A DNA stretch of 49,102 bases. Origin: Salinivibrio costicola subsp. costicola ATCC 33508 = LMG 11651 (GTDB lineage Bacteria; Pseudomonadota; Gammaproteobacteria; Enterobacterales; Vibrionaceae). The translations under genes and the position numbers were made by a program. The notes under the pieces are model-generated. The model searched no databases. It was not told the origin of the DNA and worked only from the letters and a program-made list of their open reading frames with translations. Of the stretch, positions 18,133-28,030 are shown one piece after another. Location of the stretch: the NCBI GenBank assembly GCA_000565345.1, contig AQOF01000046.1, forward strand, positions 1,777-50,878. The letters are read 5' to 3'. How positions within the stretch are numbered: the first letter of the stretch is position 1; every line of letters begins with the position of its first letter.

Positions 18133-18219
18133 TGGTGCCCCGGGCCGGACTTGAACCGGCACAACGCGAACGTCGAGGGATTTTAAATCCCTTGTGTCTA
18201 CCAATTCCACCACCAGGGC
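18133..18219 (-). tRNA. tRNA-Leu (anticodon UAA)
   Basis: The acceptor is GCCCTGG/CCGGGGC, the anticodon loop TTTAAAA gives TAA, and a class II variable arm (CGACGTTCGCGTTG) follows. The T loop is TTCAAGT and CCA is encoded; 87 nt. It is the 3'-most gene of array 2 and has no counterpart in array 1. Confidence 0.95.
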
Positions 18220-18260
18220 ACGCAATTTTTTTTCAGCCGCTTACGCCACTGTTTTTAATT

Positions 18261-18336
18261 TGGAGCGACATACGAGGTTCGAACTCGTGACCTCGACCTT
18301 GGCAAGGTCGCGCTCTACCAGCTGAGCTAATGTCGC
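18261..18336 (-). tRNA. tRNA-Gly (anticodon GCC), array 2
   Basis: A 76-nt gene identical to both glycine genes of array 1, with encoded CCA. Confidence 0.95.
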
Positions 18337-18369
18337 TTATTCAATCAAGCGCTTAAAAGCGCTTAGAAA

Positions 18370-18469
18370 ATTGGTTGCGGGAGGCGGATTTAACGCGCCG
18401 TGCAACGGCACCGACCGGAGGTCGTGTTGATTTTAACCAACTGTTAAATGCTTTTCGTCAACCTAAAAT
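18370..18469 (-). repeat. tRNA-fMet 3'-end remnant plus spacer, array 2 copy
   Basis: This repeats 8091-8190 with three base differences. It contains the last bases of initiator tRNA followed by unrelated sequence and does not fold as a tRNA. Confidence 0.6.
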
Positions 18470-18546
<77 letters not shown>

Positions 18547-18572
18547 TCCGTATTGTACTAGCCAGAGTTCTA

Positions 18573-18646
18573 TGGAGGCGCGTCCCGGAGTCGAACCGAG
18601 GTCCACGGATTTGCAATCCGCTGCATAGCCACTCTGCCAACGCGCC
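18573..18646 (-). tRNA. tRNA-Cys (anticodon GCA), array 2
   Basis: A 74-nt gene with acceptor GGCGCGT/ACGCGCC and encoded CCA; the first gene transcribed in array 2. Confidence 0.95.
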
Positions 18647-18678
18647 ATCGCGCTTCACCTCTCGGCTAAGTGGTTTGA

Positions 18679-18706
18679 ATTCTACATAAGTTTTTCTGGC
18701 TGTCAC
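18679..18706 (-). promoter_or_regulatory. Promoter of tRNA array 2
   Basis: On the minus strand GTGACA (18701-18706) and TAGAAT (18679-18684) are 16 bases apart, the same -10 box and spacing as the array 1 promoter. Confidence 0.55.
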
Positions 18707-18826
18707 GTACAAATTATCGTTTTTAGGTTTAACCGTCGATTATTTATCCAAACATCGCATTAACACCCTTTTATTGATCACAATTCGTCCGAAACATGAA
18801 GATAAACACGATGAAAGTACCGCAAT

Positions 18827-18853
18827 TAAAAAGTCGCCGATCCGCAGATCGGC
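18827..18853 (-). terminator. Terminator after tfoY
   Basis: A perfect 7-bp stem GCCGATC/GATCGGC (18836-18842, 18847-18853) is followed on the minus strand by GACTTTTT, 22 bases after the tfoY stop. Confidence 0.75.
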
Positions 18854-18874
18854 ACGCGCGCCTTAAAAAGGAGA

Positions 18875-19463
18875 TCAAACAGCAGATAACAGGCGCTCAC
18901 GTTCATCTTCTTCAATCAGTTTCCAATGCCGGCCTTGTTGCGCCCCTGCCAATTTCCAAAGCAAACATAAATCAAGATCGTTACCATGCGTCACTTGCAA
19001 ACGACGAAAAATCTCTTCCGGCGCCATGCTGTAAAATGTGGAAATATCTTCTACCCCCGACTTTTTCAACATCCGCTCTATCGTCAAACGCAGGTTAGGG
19101 AGATCGCGCAAACGACGGTGATGTCCCCCAGCTTTATATGCTCTATCATTCAGCGCATGATCGCGCGACGCCTTAACCAACACCGCCAGTTCAACATCGT
19201 CCTCAATAAAGAGTGCGGTCACATCATAATAATTCACAACCGCAGACGAGCTTTTCTTCACGTGAACAAACTTTTTGCACCCTTTATCAACCAACGCATC
19301 AGTTACTATGCCGCCACCACGCAGATAAAATCGCTTATCGGTGAGTAGCGCAAACATCGCATCCTGATGGAAAAACCCAGTACCACCAAACATTGAGCGC
19401 TGCTCCATCTCGCCGAAAGTGTTTAAAAAAACATGTCACTTGGGTTTTTAATTGCTTTTTCAT
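18875..19463 (-). CDS. tfoY: TfoX/TfoY-family regulator (apparent frameshift in an A/T run)
   Basis: The 177 clear residues from 19408 carry both TfoX domains: N-terminal EQRSMFGGTGFFHQDAMFALL...FYLRGGG and C-terminal LRDLPNLRLTIERMLKKSGVEDISTF, VKLLWK-like LDLCLLWKLAGAQQGRHW. Sequence resembles TfoY, which governs motility and type VI secretion in vibrios, more than the competence regulator TfoX. A strong GGAGGAG lies before an ATG at 19463, but that frame is off by one. Reducing the run of seven A (19425-19431) to six gives MKKQLKTQVTCFLNTFGEMEQRSMFGG, a normal N-terminus. So the run is probably overcalled. No gene lies between 19464 and 19751. Confidence 0.8.
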
Positions 19464-19751
19464 CAAGGGCTCCTCCTATTAGCAAGTGATTAATAATGGC
19501 AATAGCATTTTTGACTGATAAATTAATTATTTTGCATGTTTATTTGCGCAAAGAAGAGTGCATCAAATTGATATGAAATACTATGCATTTGATCACTCAT
19601 CCCCATAAAGACCACTTTCATATTGTGGAATATGTCGCATTTATGACAGGTATTTTCATCAGCTTAAAAAAGTCTTCAATTAAGAAAGCTTTATCCATTG
19701 CACTACAGTGCGCTAAATTAGAAGTAAGCCAGTCATGAGTAGGGAGCCGGT

Positions 19752-20357
19752 ATGTCGATACACCCTTTGCTGATTGAAACCAATCATTTATTACCAGGTG
19801 GCGTAAACACGTATATTGTGTCTGAGGCTTTCTACTTAGACGCACTCCCACAAGCAGGCGAGCCACCGCGATTACTTGTGGCCATGATAGATATGGACGA
19901 AACCAGCCCCCAGATTCCGTCGACTCCGCGTCCTTCCACGATTTCTCCGATTGTGACACTTTGCCAAGTGGCTGATTTTAATCGCCATGATCCCCAGCAG
20001 ATCGCACTAACATTACAGGGCATTGAAAGTGTCAAGGTGGAGGCTATCGAACGAGGAGAAAGGGATATTGACTTGGCACGGCATACTCCGTTGCCGATAT
20101 GGCGACGTCAAACCGTTCCTGAGCCCTATCACTATCTGAGTGACAAGCTAAAACAATACTACCGTTCCAATCCTGGGTTGCATGACCATTTTCAGCTGAC
20201 CCAATATGACGACATAGGTTGGGTCTGTTTACGCTGGTTAGAGCTGCTTCCCATTGAAGTTAAGCAAAAACAATTGTTACTTTCACAGCCTAGCGCCTTA
20301 TTCGTTGCCGAATTTATTGATAAACTGTTGCGTTATCCGCTTACCGACCCTGAATAG
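19752..20357 (+). CDS. LON substrate-binding-domain protein
   Basis: This 201-residue protein consists only of the N-terminal domain of Lon protease (PF02190 type): LLPGGVNTYIVSE at the start and the helical QYYRSNPGLHDHF... CLRWLELLPIEVKQKQLLLSQPSALFVAEFIDKLL at the end. There is no AAA or protease domain. Stand-alone LON-domain proteins are common in gamma-proteobacteria and their role is unclear. Upstream AGTAGGGAGCCGGT provides a ribosome site. The HDOD gene follows in the same direction after 125 bases. Confidence 0.8.
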   Translation: MSIHPLLIETNHLLPGGVNTYIVSEAFYLDALPQAGEPPRLLVAMIDMDETSPQIPSTPRPSTISPIVTLCQVADFNRHDPQQIALTLQGIESVKVEAIERGERDIDLARHTPLPIWRRQTVPEPYHYLSDKLKQYYRSNPGLHDHFQLTQYDDIGWVCLRWLELLPIEVKQKQLLLSQPSALFVAEFIDKLLRYPLTDPE

Positions 20358-20482
20358 GCGCGAGTTTGCTGTTTAAACCATCACCAAAGACGCCATCAGG
20401 CGCACTGATTCGATCAAAGGTGGTTCTATTTTGCTTTTGGCCGCATTACCATGCCGTCTGGTGACAAACACTATCGGGACTT

Positions 20483-21406
20483 ATGGATCATCTGTCATTT
20501 TTCTGGGTCTCACCGGATCGCGATAAATATTTGCGCTCCCTCGAGACCGAATTTTATAAACGCGCTGTCGAAACCGTTCGCGTTAACCGCCTCTCTCTTC
20601 CCCCTTTACCGGACGCCATTCTGTCCATACAGCGCGCCAGCAAGCAGCCTGAAACCACGATGCGAGATATTGCTAACTTGTTGATGGAAGACCCTAGCTT
20701 GTGCGGCGCGGTACTCAAAGCGGCAAATTCCGCCCTTTTTGCGCCGAGGGCAACTGGACAATGCAAAGATGTTCAAACCGCCGTTTCACGTCTAGGGGTC
20801 GACCGTGTTTTAGGTATTATTACCGCAGCGGCCATTCACCAATTGAAAAGCGATGCGACGTTTTCTCGCGACTGCAACGCGCTTTTGAAGCAAAGTGCAC
20901 AGAAGTCGCGTGAATTTGCCGCGGCAATGGCGTTAGTGACCCAAACTATCAGACATTATTGTGATGAGCCGCTATCGGTCGAACCAGAAAAAGCACTGAT
21001 TGTCGGTTTACTGGCCGACATCGGTTTATACAGTGTGATTGGTGAGTTCCAGCGCTTTATCCATGAAGGTCACTACCTCCAATTTGATATTGCCGAGCAG
21101 GTCTTTTTTGCGCTCGCCGGCGATTGTAGCCGGTTAGTCCTGAAGCAATGGGCATTCGATCGCGATTTTATTGAAGTGGCTATCAATAACAAGCTATACA
21201 CCAAACCGCGTCCTGATATCACCTATCTTGATGTGGCAAGAATGGCGAACCACTTATTGATGTTTCGCAACCACGATGACGCGATTGAAGAGCATGAAGT
21301 AGAAATGACCGCGCCAGGCGCCGAGGCGTTATATGAACTCTCCAATCTGGATGATCGCGAGTTTTCACGTCAACTCAACCGTGTTATCGACGCCACGAGC
21401 ATCTAG
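20483..21406 (+). CDS. HDOD-domain protein
   Basis: This 307-residue protein has an HDOD domain at about residues 35-245: LPPLPDAILSIQRASKQPETTMRDIANLLMEDPSLCGAVLKAANSALF, then AVSRLGVDRVLGIITAAAIHQL and LIVGLLADIGLYSVI. HDOD proteins are HD-GYP relatives without the catalytic His-Asp pair and act as signalling scaffolds. There is no second recognisable domain. I use the ATG at 20483; the ribosome site (GGGACTT) is weak, so the exact start is uncertain. Confidence 0.82.
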   Translation: MDHLSFFWVSPDRDKYLRSLETEFYKRAVETVRVNRLSLPPLPDAILSIQRASKQPETTMRDIANLLMEDPSLCGAVLKAANSALFAPRATGQCKDVQTAVSRLGVDRVLGIITAAAIHQLKSDATFSRDCNALLKQSAQKSREFAAAMALVTQTIRHYCDEPLSVEPEKALIVGLLADIGLYSVIGEFQRFIHEGHYLQFDIAEQVFFALAGDCSRLVLKQWAFDRDFIEVAINNKLYTKPRPDITYLDVARMANHLLMFRNHDDAIEEHEVEMTAPGAEALYELSNLDDREFSRQLNRVIDATSI

Positions 21407-21587
21407 TAGGATGCAAACGTTTCATACAAACGTCTCATACTAAACCCACTGCATACTCCCTCCACTAGCAAGTAACTAGAGTGGCTCTGATGTTGAAGGC
21501 GCAAGTCACTCTGGTCTGATTTTATTGACCTGCCTATTAACTGATTGATAACCTCGAAGTCCCTTTCTTAACACCGAGCATCATCTA

Positions 21588-22493
21588 ATGTTTTCAGGGA
21601 TGTTATTTATCTTCGCGCCACTTATCGTTGGCTACTTGATCCCACTCAAGCAGCCCCGCCATGTTCATACCGTGAATACGCTGACGATGCGATTGGTCAT
21701 GGTTATCCTGGTGTTAATGGGGCTTAGCCTCGCGGGCTTAGACAACCTCGGCCAACATATCTCCACCATTTTGCATTTTGCCGCCACTTTCTTCATTTGT
21801 ATTGGCGCCGCTAACCTTTTAGCGCTGCCGATTCTCGATAAATGGATGCCGACACAAACGCAAGGCCACCAATATAAGCTGACGTTACGTGGCATGATGT
21901 CTGAATCTGGAAAACTGATCGGCGCGGTCGCCACAGGTTTAATCGTTGGTCTACTGTGGCAACAAGATCTCTCTTGGGTCGACGCCGCCAGTGAAGGTAT
22001 TTTGTTATTGTTGCTATTACTGATTGGCATCCAGCTACGCAATAGCGGCATGACGCTAAAACAAATCATCCTCAATAAGCGTGGTTTGATGATTGCCGCA
22101 CTGGTGGTGGCAACGTCTTTACCTGGGGGGTTACTGGCAGCTTGGTGGTTGGGTATTCCTTATCACCATGGTTTAGCGATGGCCTCTGGGTTTGGCTGGT
22201 ATTCTTTAGCCGGCATTTTAATGGGCGATGGCTTAGGCCCTGTCTATGGTGGCGCCTCGTTTATTCTCGAGTTAGGACGCGAGCTTGTAGCGATTATGAT
22301 GATTCCAATATTGATTCGTCGCTATCCACTCACTGCGATTGGCTACGGCGGCGCAACCGCGATGGACTTTACTCTGCCGATCATTCAAAGCACCGGGGGT
22401 ATCCGCTGTGTGCCGATTGCCATTGTCAGTGGGTTTATTCTCAGCCTCTTGGTTCCCGTCCTTATGCTCTTTTTTCTTTCTTTAGGCGGTTAA
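21588..22493 (+). CDS. lysO: Lysine exporter LysO family protein
   Basis: This 301-residue protein has about eight to ten membrane segments and matches LysO/YbjE (DUF340): MFSGMLFIFAPLIVGYLIP, RGMMSESGKLIGAVATGLIVGLL, LLIGIQLRNSGMTLKQIILNKRG, and the diagnostic GFGWYSLAGILMGDGLGPVYGGASFILELGREL. In E. coli it exports L-lysine and toxic analogues. The 181-base upstream gap contains an imperfect AGAGTGGCT/AGTCACTCT hairpin near 21478-21512, which I cannot assign to a known leader. Confidence 0.87.
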   Translation: MFSGMLFIFAPLIVGYLIPLKQPRHVHTVNTLTMRLVMVILVLMGLSLAGLDNLGQHISTILHFAATFFICIGAANLLALPILDKWMPTQTQGHQYKLTLRGMMSESGKLIGAVATGLIVGLLWQQDLSWVDAASEGILLLLLLLIGIQLRNSGMTLKQIILNKRGLMIAALVVATSLPGGLLAAWWLGIPYHHGLAMASGFGWYSLAGILMGDGLGPVYGGASFILELGRELVAIMMIPILIRRYPLTAIGYGGATAMDFTLPIIQSTGGIRCVPIAIVSGFILSLLVPVLMLFFLSLGG

Positions 22494-22512
22494 TCACCCA
22501 GCCAGTTGGATC

Positions 22513-22545
22513 AAAAAAGGGGTAGCACCCGGCTACCCCTTTTGC
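22513..22545. terminator. Bidirectional terminator between lysO and ptsG
   Basis: The 10-bp stem AAGGGGTAGC/GCTACCCCTT (22517-22526, 22532-22541) has A and T tracts on both sides and lies between the converging genes. Confidence 0.85.
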
Positions 22546-22565
22546 AAAATGGATAATGGTAGCGC

Positions 22566-23995
22566 TTATTGCGCACGCATCCAGTTGTCCATTTCAGTAC
22601 GTAGGTTGTCTGACTTAGTACCAAAGATAGCTTGTACACCACCTGATACTTTTACAACACCCGCTGCGCCAAGCTGCTTCAACTTCGCTTCGTCAACAAT
22701 GTCAGTATCCGCCACAGAGACGCGCAGACGTGTGATACATGCGTCTAAAGCAGTAATGTTGTCTTTACCACCGAAGGCTGCAACCAAGTCACCCGCTAGT
22801 TCAGAGCCTGTCGCTGTCGATACATCCGCCACGGCTTCGTCTTCACGACCTGGGGTTTTCAGGTCAAGGGCGCGAATCACCACACGGAAGACAATGTAAT
22901 ACAGCACACCATAACCAAGACCAAGTAGTACCAGAGTGGTCACGTTTTCAGCACGTGGCATCTGTACGATAAAGTCAATGAAACCGTTCGAGAAGGTATG
23001 ACCGTGAACCACACCCAGTGCGTTCGTCAGCACATAAGCAGCACCCGCCATGATGGCGTGAATACCGTAAAGTACCGGTGCGATGAACAGGAATGAGAAC
23101 TCAAGGGGTTCAGTGATACCGGTCAGGAACGACGTCAGAGCGGCCGATGCCATGATACCCATGATTTTGGCACGGTTCTCTGGCTTCGCTGAGTGAGCGA
23201 TAGCAAACGCAGCGGCGGGTAGACCGAACATTTTGAACAAGTAACCACCGGCTAGCTGACCAAAGCCGTTACCTGCTTCACGCGTTACGTCGTTAGCGGT
23301 CAAGAAACACGTCATGATACCGTTGACTTGCTCACCGGCGTTGTTAACACAGCTACCTGCTTCATAGAAGAAAGGCACGTTCCAGATGTGGTGCAGACCA
23401 AATGGGATCAATGCACGCTCTACCACACCGTAGATACCAAAGGCGGTAACAGGGTTTTGCTCTGCGGCCCAGTGAGAGAAGGTAGCGATCGCACCACCGA
23501 TTGGCGGCCAGATCACAGACAGGATCACACCCAGAGCAATCGAAATAAAGCCGGTGATAATAGGCACAGAGCGTTTACCGGCAAAGAAGCGAGGTAGTCT
23601 GGCAGCTGAATCGTGTAGAAGCGATTAAACGTCCACGCAGCAACACCACCCGCGAGAATACCACCAAGCACACCTGTCTTGATCGTATCTACACCCATAA
23701 CGGGTGCCATCACATCCAGCGTAGCCACCATGATGCCGTAACCGACAATCGCAGATAGGCCCGATACACCGTCGTTATTGGTGAAGCCAAGTGCCACACC
23801 CACCGCGAACAGCAAGGCCATTTGACCAAACACCGAACCACCCGCTTGTTCCATCATGTGAGAAATGATGTCTGGCATCCAGCTAAAGTTGGCCGCACCA
23901 ACACCTAATAGTATACCTGCAACCGGTAGCACAGATACTGGAAGCATCAGCGCCTTACCGACTTTTTGCAGATTAGCAAAGAGGTTTTTTGACAT
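22566..23995 (-). CDS. ptsG: Glucose PTS transporter EIICB (apparent frameshift near 23589)
   Basis: The glucose-specific IICB permease phosphorylates glucose during import. The N-terminal IIC domain begins [33 protein letters not shown] and includes [17 protein letters not shown] and, after the break, [25 protein letters not shown] and [17 protein letters not shown]. The C-terminal IIB domain has the phosphorylated Cys in [16 protein letters not shown]. The two halves join as [17 protein letters not shown] if one base is restored in the GG near 23589, giving about 476 residues. The ATG at 23995 follows AGGAGCAAGAACT; an alternative start 18 bases upstream lacks a site. Confidence 0.9.
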
Positions 23996-24181
23996 AGTTC
24001 TTGCTCCTAACAAGGACGTTTAACAATTGTGTCTCTGAAGACAGACCTTTCGATTCCCCCCGCAAGAGGTCACACGATACAACAGGTGCCCAGAGAACAA
24101 ACGATTTGTGATTATTGAACTCACCCAAACTATAAGGGGGGAATCAGTACCTTGCCTATCCGTAACGACTTTACTGATTAA

Positions 24182-24203
24182 AAAGTAAATATAGATCACA
24201 AAC
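24182..24203 (-). promoter_or_regulatory. Candidate CRP site upstream of ptsG
   Basis: On the minus strand TTTGTGATCTATATTTACTT has one perfect TGTGA half and a poor second half. It lies about 200 bases before the ptsG start. ptsG is CRP-activated in enterobacteria, so this is a plausible but weak site. Confidence 0.3.
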
Positions 24204-24574
24204 CGAACGGGTGACAAAAACAACAAAAATAAACGTAAGGTTATGATTAAAAATGACTTTTTATACTAATGGCGGATAAAGGGATCGAATAAAAAAACAG
24301 CGACTTAAAAATCTCAAAAGTTATTTCACGTAACGAAAAATCTCAGGCGCATGACGAACGTTACAATGGCCACTTTTTCTTTATTTTCCATGTATTTATG
24401 AGTAAATTGCGCCAGATCAAATTTCGAGCTGCATTCAGTACAAAGTAAAAACCTGAGGAAAAAACAACCGATCATTGGCGACAGTATAGCCAAATCATCA
24501 TCAAAACGACGCGCTTGATAACGGTAAAAAACCGCGCTTTTTGTCGTTATCGTTCATGGGTACATTCAGGTAGG
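24204..24574. other. Gene-free AT-rich region upstream of ptsG
   Basis: Together with 23996-24181 this leaves about 580 bases without a convincing gene. I see A-rich promoter-like sequence and imperfect hairpins near 24505-24550 but no gene, tRNA or recognised regulatory RNA. Confidence 0.4.
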
Positions 24575-24600
24575 AAAAAAGCCCGATTGAACAATCGGGC
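24575..24600 (-). terminator. Terminator after tatD
   Basis: The stem GCCCGATTG/CAATCGGGC (24581-24589, 24592-24600) is followed on the minus strand by six T residues. It closes the long fab-tatD gene string. Confidence 0.85.
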
Positions 24601-24608
24601 GACGTGGA

Positions 24609-25388
24609 TTATTGCGGATTCGCACTCGAAAAAAGCGCAAAAAAGTTCCGGCTAGTGATATCACACACCGTTTCAACAGACTCACCTTTTAACATCGCCA
24701 CGTATTCGGCGACCTCTTTCACGTAAGCCGGTTGGTTTTGCTTGCCACGATGCGGCACGGGTGCCAAATAAGGCGAATCCGTTTCAACCAGCAATCGTTC
24801 AAGCGGCAAACGCCGCACCACATCCTTTAGCTCCGTCGCTTTATTAAAAGTGACGATGCCAGAAATCGAAATGTAGAAACCCAGCTCAATCGCCGCCTCT
24901 GCCATTTCATAGCTCTCTGTAAAGCAGTGTAGCACACCGCCCACACGCTCAGCGCCTTCCTCGCGCAAAATCGTCAAGGTATCCTCTCGCGCGGCACGGG
25001 TATGAATAATCAGGGGCTTATTTAGCTCGACAGCGAGGCGGACATGCTGACGGAAAATCGCTTGTTGCTGCTCGGCCAGTTCCGGTTGGTAGTGATAATC
25101 CAACCCAGTCTCCCCGATCGCGACCACGCGCTCATCCGCGGCCAGAGCTTTCAGTTGCTGATAGTCAAACCCATTTTCTATATCTAAGGGGTGAACACCA
25201 CACGAGGCAAAAACATGAGGATAAGGGCGGATCATGTCTAGCATCGCCGGGAAACTATCCAATGTAACGCCAACAGAGAGAAAATAATCGACACCCCTTG
25301 CCTGTGCTTTATCCAGAACATCTTCCACATTCTGGTGCAGCGAATCATAGTCCAGTTTGTCGAGATGGCAGTGAGAGTCTATTAACAC
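24609..25388 (-). CDS. TatD-family metal-dependent hydrolase (YcfH)
   Basis: This 259-residue TIM-barrel hydrolase belongs to the YcfH branch of the TatD deoxyribonuclease family. Metal ligands are visible in LIDSHCHLDKL, AIGETGLDYHY, PLIIHTRAAREDT, GVLHCFTES and LLVETDSPYLAPVPHRGKQNQP. I start at the GTG at 25388 with GGAG 8 bases upstream, because relatives begin M-LIDSHCHLD; a TTG 12 bases earlier is also in frame. The GTG lies one base after the holB stop, so the genes are coupled. The operon position after tmk-holB is conserved in gamma-proteobacteria. Confidence 0.88.
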   Translation of the reverse strand: MLIDSHCHLDKLDYDSLHQNVEDVLDKAQARGVDYFLSVGVTLDSFPAMLDMIRPYPHVFASCGVHPLDIENGFDYQQLKALAADERVVAIGETGLDYHYQPELAEQQQAIFRQHVRLAVELNKPLIIHTRAAREDTLTILREEGAERVGGVLHCFTESYEMAEAAIELGFYISISGIVTFNKATELKDVVRRLPLERLLVETDSPYLAPVPHRGKQNQPAYVKEVAEYVAMLKGESVETVCDITSRNFFALFSSANPQ

Positions 25389-25389
25389 G

Positions 25390-26382
25390 TTATTCTCCAA
25401 TCGATAATAGCCATTGGCTAAGTACCAATTCGGTATTTAGCCCAGTATGCGTTTGCAGCTGACGCTGCAGTTGATGTAATTGTCGCAATTGCGTATGGAC
25501 GTGCTGAGTCGCCATCACATTCGCCACCTCAGCCACCAAGGCGTGATGATGGCGATGCAAAATAGCGTGTTTTGCGCCTTGTCGCCATTTGAGCACATCA
25601 AGTAGAAAGTGGCTCAGCCAGTCCAGTGAGGCGGGATAGTGTGCGACCAACACCTCTGACGTGTCAAATAAGCCAGTACGGCTTTTTACGTAGGTCGCAA
25701 AGCCATTGATCACCGCATGATGATGATCGAGTCCTCCAGATTCAACAAAATCACGTGCTGCCAATGGCGCACCGCGGTAAAGCGTGACCGCATGATCAGG
25801 AACCGTGCGCTTCAACGCTTGCTCAATCCAATGCTTCGCGGTTTCGTTATCCGGCTGTGGCGCTTTCCAGACGCTGCACCGACTGATAATCGTCGCTAAC
25901 AAGCTATCAAGTGACGCGGTTAGCAACACGAAGTAACATCCTTCTGGCGGCTCCTCTAATGATTTTAATAGTGCGTTAGCCGCGGCCTCACCGAGGTTTT
26001 CAACGCGCTCAATCACGATAAAACGGGCACCGCCTAGCTGCGACGTTTCCATCGCTTGACGTTGCACCTTACGCACCGCATCAATGCCTATCTGCTTACC
26101 GGGTTTTTCAGGCATCAACCAGTGCATATCAGGGTGATTACCGGCATCAAATAACTGGCAACTATGACAACACCCACATGCTTGATCGGCCTGCTGCTTG
26201 CACAAACGCACCTTGGCCAAATGACTGGCCATTGCGCGCCGGCCGCTTCCCGGAGGGGCAGCCAGTAATACGGCATGTGGAAAGCGTGCGGTCACTAACA
26301 GTTGCTGCCAGTGCGTCCATACCGTATTAAACCAAGGAAACACGTGCGGGGCGGGATGGTGCGCGACGACTGACTCACTCAT
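25390..26382 (-). CDS. holB: DNA polymerase III subunit delta'
   Basis: This 330-residue clamp-loader subunit shows the RFC-like AAA fold with a modified P-loop ([13 protein letters not shown]), the four-Cys zinc module [36 protein letters not shown] and the sensor motif ISRC. The delta' subunit is part of the complex that opens and loads the beta clamp. Its ATG overlaps the tmk stop by 4 bases (ATGA), and tatD follows immediately. Confidence 0.9.
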   Translation of the reverse strand: MSESVVAHHPAPHVFPWFNTVWTHWQQLLVTARFPHAVLLAAPPGSGRRAMASHLAKVRLCKQQADQACGCCHSCQLFDAGNHPDMHWLMPEKPGKQIGIDAVRKVQRQAMETSQLGGARFIVIERVENLGEAAANALLKSLEEPPEGCYFVLLTASLDSLLATIISRCSVWKAPQPDNETAKHWIEQALKRTVPDHAVTLYRGAPLAARDFVESGGLDHHHAVINGFATYVKSRTGLFDTSEVLVAHYPASLDWLSHFLLDVLKWRQGAKHAILHRHHHALVAEVANVMATQHVHTQLRQLHQLQRQLQTHTGLNTELVLSQWLLSIGE

Positions 26383-27017
26383 AACGTTTTCAGTTGCTTA
26401 AGCCACGTCGATAACGCCGTTTTAATGCTGGCGGTCACCACTTCGAGTGGTTGACTGGCATCGATAATCACCACACTCGGATCCTGGTGCGCTAACGCCA
26501 AATAACGCGCGCGAGTGCGCTCAAAAAAGTCGATCTGCATTTGCTCAATCCGATCGAGCTCACCGCGTCCACGGGCACGCGCCAACCCCATTTCAGGATC
26601 AATATCCATATATAGCGTCAAGGCGGGAGCAAAGTCACCGAGGACAGTCGCTTTTAAGCTTTCCATTAGTGCAGTATCCATCCCGCGTCCACCGCCTTGA
26701 TACGCTTGGGAAGACATATCATGACGATCGCCAATCACCCACTGCCCTTTTGCCAACGCTGGTTTGATCACGTTTTCAACCAGTTGAACACGAGCCGCGT
26801 ATAGCATTAATAACTCGGCTTTATCTGTTAAAGGCTCCTCAGGATGGCCTTGTTTTACCAAGGTTCGTAACTGCTCCGCAAGTGGCGTCCCACCTGGCTC
26901 ACGCGTAGTTATCACATCATGAATGCCGGCATCGTGGAGTACCTGCTTCACTTGACTAATGGCGGTACTCTTACCCGCCCCTTCAAGGCCTTCTACGACG
27001 ATAAAATGATTGTTCAT
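26379..27017 (-). CDS. tmk: Thymidylate kinase
   Basis: The 212-residue enzyme phosphorylates dTMP to dTDP. The P-loop [13 protein letters not shown] lies at residues 8-20, the dTMP-binding [15 protein letters not shown] follows, then [20 protein letters not shown], with the lid region [12 protein letters not shown]. The ATG overlaps the mltG stop by 4 bases and the stop overlaps holB by 4 bases, indicating a tightly coupled operon. Confidence 0.93.
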   Translation of the reverse strand: MNNHFIVVEGLEGAGKSTAISQVKQVLHDAGIHDVITTREPGGTPLAEQLRTLVKQGHPEEPLTDKAELLMLYAARVQLVENVIKPALAKGQWVIGDRHDMSSQAYQGGGRGMDTALMESLKATVLGDFAPALTLYMDIDPEMGLARARGRGELDRIEQMQIDFFERTRARYLALAHQDPSVVIIDASQPLEVVTASIKTALSTWLKQLKTL

Positions 27018-28030
27018 TGATTTCTCAACACTTTTAGGTAATCACGCACAGCTCGATTGTGTTCGGCCAATGTCGTGGAAAATTGATGGCCCCCTTTGCC
27101 TGTCGCGACAAAGTAGTAATAGTCCGTATGTGCCGGTTGCGCGGCAGCCATGATCGACGCTTTACCTGGCATCGCAATGGGCGTGGGCGGCAACCCATTA
27201 ATCACATAGGTATTATAGGGTGTCGGCGTGCGCAAATCGCGCTTACGGATATTGCCATCATATTGCTCTCCCATGCCGTAAATGACCGTGGGGTCCGTTT
27301 GCAAGCGCATGCCTTTGCGCAACCGATTAACAAATACAGAGGCCACGTTTTCACGCTCACTGGCAACGGCTGTCTCTTTTTCGATGATAGAGGCTAAGAT
27401 CAATAACTCATAGGGCGTTTTAATAGGCAAGTCGTCGGCACGGTGTTGCCATGCTTTCTCGAGTGTGGCCTCCATGGCGCGCACGGCACGCTGTAACAGG
27501 TCAATATCTGTATCATTCACGTCGTACGTATAGGTTTCAGGCAGTAACAGTCCTTCTAACTGATCACGTGATACCCCGAGCTGTTCGGCAATGACCGCTT
27601 CACTGACACCCTCTAATGTATGATCTAAGTGCGGTGCTGATTGCAGCTGCGCACGCCACTGTGCGAACGTGCTCCCTTCGACAAAAGTGATTGATGCCTG
27701 ATACTGCTGTCCCGATCGGAGGGTGGTGAACGCTTGCGCGAGCGTTTGCCCAGGTTGAAATTGAAATGTCCCCGCTTGAACGCGGGTTAACTCAGGATAC
27801 AGATGAGGAGCAAACTTGGCCCAGAGACTTGATGCCACCCAACCTTTGGCTTCAAATTGCCTTATAACGCGTTGATAGTGCGCACCAGCCGGCACAGTGA
27901 ATAATTGAGGAGATTGAATCGATAAGGGCGTCGCAACGAATGCTTTCGTCTGCCATATTACCACTGCGGCGGCCAGCACAACCAACGCCATTATCGCGCT
28001 GATCCCCCCTAAAAGTCGCTTTTTTAGCAC
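27014..28030 (-). CDS. mltG: Endolytic murein transglycosylase MltG
   Basis: This 338-residue protein (YceG family) cuts nascent peptidoglycan glycan strands near the inner membrane. An N-terminal anchor (residues 6-26) precedes a LysM-like region and the catalytic domain with [43 protein letters not shown], where the family's catalytic Glu lies in [22 protein letters not shown] closes the active site. The start is a GTG at 28030 that overlaps the pabC stop, with GAGG 8 bases upstream. Confidence 0.9.
   Translation of the reverse strand: MLKKRLLGGISAIMALVVLAAAVVIWQTKAFVATPLSIQSPQLFTVPAGAHYQRVIRQFEAKGWVASSLWAKFAPHLYPELTRVQAGTFQFQPGQTLAQAFTTLRSGQQYQASITFVEGSTFAQWRAQLQSAPHLDHTLEGVSEAVIAEQLGVSRDQLEGLLLPETYTYDVNDTDIDLLQRAVRAMEATLEKAWQHRADDLPIKTPYELLILASIIEKETAVASERENVASVFVNRLRKGMRLQTDPTVIYGMGEQYDGNIRKRDLRTPTPYNTYVINGLPPTPIAMPGKASIMAAAQPAHTDYYYFVATGKGGHQFSTTLAEHNRAVRDYLKVLRNQ

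Noticed and set aside
21407-21587. Lysine riboswitch before lysO
   Set aside because: Only one imperfect hairpin; the conserved L-box core is not visible.
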